Positions 58,473-64,000 of a stretch of DNA of 64,000 nucleotides are shown here, in pieces (position 1 is the stretch's first letter; each line of letters begins with the position of its first letter). The stretch covers positions 52,487 through 116,486 of the forward strand of contig NZ_AOFQ01000046.1 in assembly GCF_000495915.1 (NCBI RefSeq), read 5' to 3'. The position numbers and the translations under genes were made by a program. Below the pieces are notes generated by a model. The model saw only the letters and a program-made list of their open reading frames with translations. It did not search any database and was not told the origin of the DNA. This DNA comes from Stutzerimonas chloritidismutans AW-1 (GTDB lineage Bacteria; Pseudomonadota; Gammaproteobacteria; Pseudomonadales; Pseudomonadaceae).

Positions 58473-61400
58473 CACAGCGTCGCCGGCAGCTTGAAGCCGC
58501 GCAGCAGCGCGAGGTCGAAAGGATTCGGCGAGCGCTGCGCGTGCAGCAGGTAGTTGGCGCGCAGGCCGCCGAGATCGGCCTTGAGCATCAGCACGTCGCG
58601 GCCGCTGTGGTAGTCGACCTGCATCAGGTCGATCATGCGGAACAGCGACCAAGGGCCGGTGTTCTTCTCGATGCCGACGCGACGGCCGCCGAGTTCTTCC
58701 ACCACCAGGCTGGTGCGCCCGTCGTCGGCCTCGGCTGGCCAGCGGAATGCGGTCTGCACGATCGGACCGTGGCGATACTCCATCTGCTGGTTACCGAAGC
58801 GGAAGTCGGCACGACCGAGGCTCGAATCCAGCGAATAGGGCTCCAGCTTGAACAGGATCAGCGGCTCGTTGGGGTTCTCGGCGAAGAAGCTGCGGCGAAT
58901 GGTCTGCGCCCGGCTCATCTGCGCGAGGAACTGCTCGGACAGTGGCAGGCCGCGACCGTCTACCCGGCGTAACCGGTACTGGCCTGCGCTGCCGCTGACG
59001 AAGGGTTTGAGGTAGCGCTCGAAGAAGCTGTCCGCCAGGCCCTGTGCTTTGAAGAACTCGCGGAAGTCGGCGAGGGCGACGTCGCTGGCGCTGTGTGCGC
59101 TGAACGGATAACGCTCGCGCAGCGAACCGCGATAGCTGGCGTAGAGTTCGTTGCGATAGCGCTGGTTGAGGTAGTGATAGGCGTCGCTGAGCACCAGCGA
59201 CCAGCTGTCCTCGGCCAGCAGACCAAGCCACTTGCCGACTGGTTGCGGCAGCCGTGAAGCACTGCTGCGCAGCTGGTTGATGGCGTCGCGCTGACCGCCC
59301 ATGCGTGCCTTGGCCATCTCGAATGCGGCCTGTTCCGGTGCGCTGGCGTGGGCCAGCGAGGCCAGCTGCAATTGCAGGGCGTCGAGTGCCTGCAGGCTTG
59401 CCGTCAGCTCGGGACCAGCCGCGCCGTTTTCGTCGAGCAGCTGGTGCAGCGGTGCAAAACGGCGTTCGAGGGTCTTGCGCGCGGTGTCCGGTACGTTTTT
59501 CAGCAGCGCGGCCTGGGCCTGCTCCGCTGCGGCGGTGGCCAGCTTGGCCGCCTTGCCAAGCTTGCCGCCGTCGCTCTGGGCGGCATCGGCCAGGTCGCCG
59601 GCCTCCTCAGTCGCGTCGGCGAGGCCGGCGAAGCGGGTGTTTTCGCGCACCGCAAGCAGCAGTTGCAGCAGCGGTGAGTTGGCAGCGGTGAGCCCGGCGA
59701 GTTGCGTGGCACCCTGCGCCGCACTTCCCGCCGGGAGGACGTTCAGCTGGGTGATTGCCTCGCTCCAATGTGTGGCGTAGTCACGGAAGTAAAGCTGTTC
59801 CATTTCCACCAGCAGGCGCCCGAGGTCCTTGGCGCTGAGACTGTCACCTTCACCCAGCACCCAGTTGTCGCGCAGGATTTCGCTGACCAGCTCGGCGCCC
59901 TGGGCGACGAACAGCTCCTGATAGCCGCGCTGGGTGTAGAAGCCGGGAATCGCATAGTCGCCGCCGACGAACAGGGACGCCTGCGGGCCGAGCTGCGTGT
60001 TCAGTCGGTAGTCGGGAAGGTTGCGCGCCTGATCGCGCAGCATGCGGTACACCACTGCCGCCAGCAATTCGCTGCGTAGCTGGGCGCGGGCCTTGGCCAC
60101 CAGGTTGTCGTTCAGCTGATAGGGTGCGAACGACTCCTCCAGCAGGCGGGCAAAATGGGTGTTCAGGCCTTGCTGGGCAACCGCGTTGCCGCTATGACGC
60201 AGCGACCAGTCGGCGGCCAGCCAGTCCTTGAGGAAGGCCGCATCTCGGCGCTCGGCAAGGTTCAGCATGAGGTACGCGCGCAGGCTACCGAGCAGCTGTT
60301 CGCGATCATTCAGGTTGGCGCGGATCTGCGCTTCCAGCTGCCGACCGACCCGTGGCAGCAGCAGCGTTTCCAGATTGCGACGGTAGGCGTCGTGCAATGT
60401 CGGGTCGACCGCCTCGCCCTGATACAGGCCACCACGGCGTAGCCAGGACACATCGTCCCTGGGCGGAAATACCTCGGTTGCCGCGTAGCTGCCATCGAGC
60501 ACCTTGAGGGTGCGCAGTGCTTCGTCTTCCACCTTGATGGTCTTGCGTTCGCCGCCCAGCGTCTGGGCGATGCCGCGCAGCTGTTCGAGGCGCTCGTGGT
60601 TGCTGGAGAAGTTCAGTGCCCAGGCGCCGCCGAACAGCACCAGGCAACCGAAGGCGCCTGCATAAAGCGCGCGCTGGCCCCAGTCGATGCGGCGAACCTC
60701 GCGCTGATCGAGGCCCGCCAGTTCGGCTTCGGGAAAGATCACCCGGCTGAGCAGTTGATTGATGAAGCGTGCACGACCGCTGCGGAAGGTCGGCAGTGCG
60801 CTGCTGGCCAGGCCGAGCTGGCGGCCGATGCCGGCAGTGAGCGGGTCGAGACCTTCGCGTAGCTGCGGCGCGCTGGTCAGGTAGAAGCCACGTAGCTGGC
60901 TGGCACGCTGATAGCGGTTGCCGGCAAACGCGAGTTCGATGAACAGGCTCAGGCGCTCGCCGATCTGCCCCAGCTGATGCGGAAAGTCGAGGATGCGTCC
61001 GCGGCGCTGGCTGTCACGTTCCTGGTGCATGCGCATGATCACTTGGCTGTTCAGCCGGCGCAGCAGTTCCTCGAACTCCTCGCGCACCACCTGCGCATCG
61101 CTGCCATTCTGCTCCTTACGGAAGCTGGCACCGAGTACCTGATCGCTTTCCTCGCGGGACAGCTGATCGAAGAACTCGTCGAAACCGAGAATCCGATCGG
61201 CCTTACTCAGCACCAGATAGACGGGTACATCGACGCCCAGTCGCTGGTGAATCTCATGCAGACGCTGGCGGGCCTGACGCGCAAGGTGCTCCAACTCCAG
61301 TTCATTGCCGCCTAGCAGCTGATCCAACGGCAGGTTGACCAGCACGCCGTTGAGCGGTCGGGCACGGCGCTTGCGCAGCAGGCCGAGCAGGGTGTCCCAG

Positions 61401-62011
61401 GCGCTACCGTCGACGGCGGCGTCGGGCTGGGTCAGGTAACGGCCGGCAGTATCGATCAGCACGGCATGATCGGCGAAATACCAGTCGGCGTAGCGGGTGC
61501 CGGAGACGTCCTTGGTCAGGCGCTGCTGCTCGCTGCGATTGAGCGGGAAATCCAGCCCGGAGAAATCCAGCAGGCTGGTCTTGCCGCTGCCCTGCGGGCC
61601 GATCAGCAAGTACCAGGGCAGCTCGCTGCGCCATTTCTCGCTGCGCCCGCGGTAGAGGCTGGAGGTTTTCAGGGTGCGCAGCGCCTGCCTGAAGCGATGG
61701 CGCAGCTCCTGTTGCTCTTCGCCGATCAGGCCGTCGCGGCGCAGCTGCTCCTGAATGTCCTGGTCCTCGGCATCGCGCTTCTTGCGCGCGCTGGCGCGCC
61801 AGCTGGCGAAGACCATGGCCAGGCCCCAGCCGAGGAACAGGACGCTGATGCTCAGCAGACGACTGCTGGATGACTCCCAGAAGCGGTGGTCATTCACCGC
61901 CAGCAGCGGTCCGACGAACCACACCAGAACCGCCAGCAGCAGGACCAGCAGCAGGCTCCAGACCCAGGTTCGGCGCAGCACGGCGCCGAGTTTGCCGAAG
62001 AACGTCTTCAT
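58472..62011 (-). CDS. tssM: T6SS inner-membrane protein TssM (IcmF)
   Basis: 1179 aa. Two N-terminal helices (WVWSLLLVLLLAVLVWFVG and the next hydrophobic stretch), cytoplasmic NTPase domain with Walker A GPQGSGKTSL, a third helix (FGCLVLFGGAWALNF), and the large periplasmic IcmF-related region ending in the DUF1215-like part. Forms the membrane complex with TssL and TssJ. Its start is 1 nt after the tssL stop. Confidence 0.95.
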   Translation of the reverse strand: MKTFFGKLGAVLRRTWVWSLLLVLLLAVLVWFVGPLLAVNDHRFWESSSSRLLSISVLFLGWGLAMVFASWRASARKKRDAEDQDIQEQLRRDGLIGEEQQELRHRFRQALRTLKTSSLYRGRSEKWRSELPWYLLIGPQGSGKTSLLDFSGLDFPLNRSEQQRLTKDVSGTRYADWYFADHAVLIDTAGRYLTQPDAAVDGSAWDTLLGLLRKRRARPLNGVLVNLPLDQLLGGNELELEHLARQARQRLHEIHQRLGVDVPVYLVLSKADRILGFDEFFDQLSREESDQVLGASFRKEQNGSDAQVVREEFEELLRRLNSQVIMRMHQERDSQRRGRILDFPHQLGQIGERLSLFIELAFAGNRYQRASQLRGFYLTSAPQLREGLDPLTAGIGRQLGLASSALPTFRSGRARFINQLLSRVIFPEAELAGLDQREVRRIDWGQRALYAGAFGCLVLFGGAWALNFSSNHERLEQLRGIAQTLGGERKTIKVEDEALRTLKVLDGSYAATEVFPPRDDVSWLRRGGLYQGEAVDPTLHDAYRRNLETLLLPRVGRQLEAQIRANLNDREQLLGSLRAYLMLNLAERRDAAFLKDWLAADWSLRHSGNAVAQQGLNTHFARLLEESFAPYQLNDNLVAKARAQLRSELLAAVVYRMLRDQARNLPDYRLNTQLGPQASLFVGGDYAIPGFYTQRGYQELFVAQGAELVSEILRDNWVLGEGDSLSAKDLGRLLVEMEQLYFRDYATHWSEAITQLNVLPAGSAAQGATQLAGLTAANSPLLQLLLAVRENTRFAGLADATEEAGDLADAAQSDGGKLGKAAKLATAAAEQAQAALLKNVPDTARKTLERRFAPLHQLLDENGAAGPELTASLQALDALQLQLASLAHASAPEQAAFEMAKARMGGQRDAINQLRSSASRLPQPVGKWLGLLAEDSWSLVLSDAYHYLNQRYRNELYASYRGSLRERYPFSAHSASDVALADFREFFKAQGLADSFFERYLKPFVSGSAGQYRLRRVDGRGLPLSEQFLAQMSRAQTIRRSFFAENPNEPLILFKLEPYSLDSSLGRADFRFGNQQMEYRHGPIVQTAFRWPAEADDGRTSLVVEELGGRRVGIEKNTGPWSLFRMIDLMQVDYHSGRDVLMLKADLGGLRANYLLHAQRSPNPFDLALLRGFKLPATL

Positions 62012-62012
62012 C

Positions 62013-62894
62013 TCATTTCATCCCTGAAAAGGTGGAATCGCCGGCATCCATGTCCAGCGAGCGATAGGGTTGCAGCACGCTCTCGCGTTGTTCGCCCAGC
62101 ACCCAGGCGAAACCGCTGTAGATCACCCCGAGGCACATCAGGGTGAACAGCGCGACCATCCACCAGGGCACGATGCGCACCAGGCGCCGGCGGGTGTCCT
62201 TGAGGCCCTCCCAGTGCGGCGACAGCTCGCGCGGTATGTCGCCACGCATCTGCCTGATCTGCCGGTAGAGGCTGTCGCGCACCGCTTCCAGCTCGAGCAT
62301 GCCGCGCGGCAACACGCGGTACTTGCCCTCGAAGCCGAGGGACAGGCACAGGTACATCAGTTCGAGCATCGGCAGGTGCTTGACCGGGTTGCGCGATAGC
62401 CGCTCGAGCAGCTGGAAGAACTTCTCGCCGCCGAAGGTTTCGTTGTGGAAGGAGGACAGCAGGCTCATCTGCGACCATTCGCTCTCGTTGCCCCAGGGCG
62501 TGGTCACTACGGCCTCGTCGAGAATGGTGCAGAGCACGTAGCGTGCCGCCATCACCTGACTGCTCTCGGCGCCGTCGTGCAGGGCGCGGTGCTCGAACAG
62601 CTTGATCGCGCTGCTCAATTGCCGGTGCAGTGCCTGCAGGTCTTCGCTGTCCAGGCTGTGCTTGAGCCGTACCACTTCCGAGAGCAGCGGCGAGGCGGCG
62701 GCCACCAGCGGATTGAGACTGATGTTGAAGGTTTCCGCCGGGCGCAGGCGGGCGGCGTAGATCATCCGCTCCTCCAGCTGCTCGAAGCGCGGCGGGGTGT
62801 CGAAGTCGGTCAACGGGCTCTGTGCCGGGGCCTCGCCGGCGCGGTTGACGATGACCGTGTGGTCGTTCTGTCCGTAATCCATTTCCTTGATCAT
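62013..62894 (-). CDS. tssL: T6SS inner-membrane protein TssL (DotU/IcmH)
   Basis: 293 aa. Cytoplasmic hook domain (NPLVAAASPLLSEVVRLK, YVLCTILDEAVVTTPWGN, FHNETFGGEKFFQLLERL) and one C-terminal membrane helix (MVALFTLMCLGVIYSGFAW). No peptidoglycan-binding OmpA extension. Starts 5 nt after the tssK stop. Confidence 0.95.
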   Translation of the reverse strand: MIKEMDYGQNDHTVIVNRAGEAPAQSPLTDFDTPPRFEQLEERMIYAARLRPAETFNISLNPLVAAASPLLSEVVRLKHSLDSEDLQALHRQLSSAIKLFEHRALHDGAESSQVMAARYVLCTILDEAVVTTPWGNESEWSQMSLLSSFHNETFGGEKFFQLLERLSRNPVKHLPMLELMYLCLSLGFEGKYRVLPRGMLELEAVRDSLYRQIRQMRGDIPRELSPHWEGLKDTRRRLVRIVPWWMVALFTLMCLGVIYSGFAWVLGEQRESVLQPYRSLDMDAGDSTFSGMK

Positions 62895-62899
62895 GTCGC

Positions 62900-64000
62900 T
62901 CAGTCCCTGACCGCCCAGAATTTCAGTTCGAGCCCGGTGAAGTCACCGGACACATGGAAGGCAAAGCCGCCGGAGCGCTCCAGCTGCGCCTGGTCCTCGG
63001 CGTTGAGTTCCAGCGCGAAATAGGTCTTGCCGGCATGGAAGGGGATCTGCCGCGGCGCCACCGGCAGCGGCTTGATGCGGATGCCCGGCAGATGCAGGTT
63101 GACCAGCTGGCGGATGCGCTCCACCGGGCCGATCTTCAGGTGCGCCGGCAGGCGGGTGCGCAGGGTTTCCGAATCGCACTGGGCGCTGGCGGCGAGCACG
63201 AAGGACGCCGTGCCGAGCAGCTTGTGATCGTGCAGTGGCGATACCTGGATGCCGTACTGGCGCTGCTGCAGCAGCAGTTCGATGGCGTGCTGTTCGAGCA
63301 CCATCGACAGCACCTGGCGGATCGCGTCCATCAGCTTGCGGAAGCTCGCGCCCTGGTCGCTGTGCTGGTAACGACCGTCCAGGCGCGGGCGCTTGCTCTC
63401 GCTGGAGAAGGTCGCTAGCTCGCCGAGCAGACCAAGCAGGTCGCGGTAGATCTGCTCCGGGTGCACCTGCTCCACGCCCAGGTAGTGGCGCAGCACCGGT
63501 TCGTGACGGTTGATCAGCTGCAGCATCATGAAGTCGCCGACCTCGGCGCCACCGACCTTGCCGGTGGCGCTGATGCGCTCGGCGAGGGTGTCGCCGCGGT
63601 GGGCGAGCATGCTGATCACTTCCTTCAGGCAGGACAGCAGATAGCCTGAGGCCTGGAAGTTGACGTAGGTCGGAATGAACTCGGGGTCGAGGCTGATGAC
63701 CCCGTCCGGCGTGGTGTCGAGCACCTCGCACAGCTGCAGTTTCACGTAGGCCTGGTCGCTCTGCTGCTCGCCCAGCAGCAGGCGGAAATCCGGCAGCCCG
63801 GTGCTGACCTGGCTGGTGCTGCTGTCGCCGGCATTGGAGTCGGCGACATCCAGCTCATGGGCGGTGTAGCGCGCCAGCACGTCCTTCTGTTCGGGGCGAC
63901 GCGTTTCGATGTGGTTGCCGGTGACCAGTGGCAGCGCGAGGTATACCGGTGTACTGCCGGTGTTCGGCGGAATGTCCAGCGCCAGTGGCTCCCCCCCCCC
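62900..64000 (-). CDS. tssK: T6SS baseplate protein TssK (partial, cut by right edge)
   Basis: 366 residues of the C-terminal part are visible; the first about 80 residues lie beyond 64000. TssK blocks: EPLALDIPPNTGSTPVYLAL, QDVLARYT-like region, FIPTYVNFQASGYLLSCLKE, LLGELATFSSESKRP, LPGIRIKPLPVAPRQIPFH. TssK links the baseplate to the membrane complex. The window ends in a run of ten C, which in this frame codes for Gly-Gly-Gly just before EPLALDI. Confidence 0.9.
   Translation of the reverse strand, partial: GGGEPLALDIPPNTGSTPVYLALPLVTGNHIETRRPEQKDVLARYTAHELDVADSNAGDSSTSQVSTGLPDFRLLLGEQQSDQAYVKLQLCEVLDTTPDGVISLDPEFIPTYVNFQASGYLLSCLKEVISMLAHRGDTLAERISATGKVGGAEVGDFMMLQLINRHEPVLRHYLGVEQVHPEQIYRDLLGLLGELATFSSESKRPRLDGRYQHSDQGASFRKLMDAIRQVLSMVLEQHAIELLLQQRQYGIQVSPLHDHKLLGTASFVLAASAQCDSETLRTRLPAHLKIGPVERIRQLVNLHLPGIRIKPLPVAPRQIPFHAGKTYFALELNAEDQAQLERSGGFAFHVSGDFTGLELKFWAVRD

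Overview
The window is high-GC gammaproteobacterial chromosome. It looks like the Pseudomonas/Stutzerimonas group: an agu-spu polyamine block, a dctPQM-dctBD-rml block, an H2-like type VI secretion (T6SS) gene order (tssK-tssL-tssM-phosphatase-kinase-vgrG), an nnrS operon and a DesA desaturase all have their closest known arrangement in pseudomonads. The genus is inferred from gene content and order; no rRNA or tRNA gene is present to confirm it. Coding density is high, and many genes overlap by 1-7 nt inside operons.

Layout. 0-3.3 kb (minus): a multi-PAS membrane histidine kinase followed by a response regulator cut by the left edge. 3.6-5.9 kb (plus): the acyl-lipid desaturase desA and a PAS-GGDEF diguanylate cyclase. 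5.9-9.2 kb (minus): a VOC-fold protein, then aguA, aguB and the TetR regulator aguR (agmatine to putrescine). 9.3-20.2 kb: spuI (minus) diverges from spuA-spuB-spuC-spuD-spuE-spuF-spuG-spuH (plus). This set imports putrescine/spermidine and degrades it by transamination and gamma-glutamylation, and it ends at a strong terminator. Agmatine and polyamine catabolism are therefore physically joined.

20.4-26.4 kb (minus): a five-gene operon of TonB-dependent receptor, ABC binding protein, permease, ATPase and NnrS. Its promoter region carries a perfect 7-1-7 Fur box directly beside a perfect FNR/ANR box, so the operon is predicted to respond to both iron and oxygen (or NO). The transported substrate is unknown. 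26.4-29.6 kb: four unlinked small genes (thioredoxin-like membrane-anchored protein, alpha/beta hydrolase, DUF2059-like secreted protein, 2OG-Fe(II) oxygenase). 29.6-36.3 kb (minus): TRAP C4-dicarboxylate transporter dctP-dctQ-dctM with a perfect sigma-54 promoter, and the two-component pair dctB-dctD that should activate it. 36.5-39.9 kb (minus): rmlB-rmlA-rmlC-rmlD, a complete dTDP-L-rhamnose pathway. 40.1-48.6 kb (minus): two envelope transport operons, an HlyD-RbbA-YhhJ type ABC system and an Mla/PqiC-like MCE lipid transport system. 48.7-51.8 kb (minus): a catalase-fold haem protein and a RoxA-like di-haem c-type cytochrome.

51.9-64 kb (minus): the distal part of a T6SS cluster: tssK (cut by the right edge), tssL, tssM, PP2C phosphatase, Ser/Thr kinase, vgrG, a multidomain peptidoglycan-targeting effector and an LprI-type immunity protein. 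The C-terminal third of the effector and the immunity gene are clearly more AT-rich than their surroundings, which suggests an exchanged toxin-immunity cassette. I saw no CRISPR array, tRNA, rRNA, insertion sequence or prophage.
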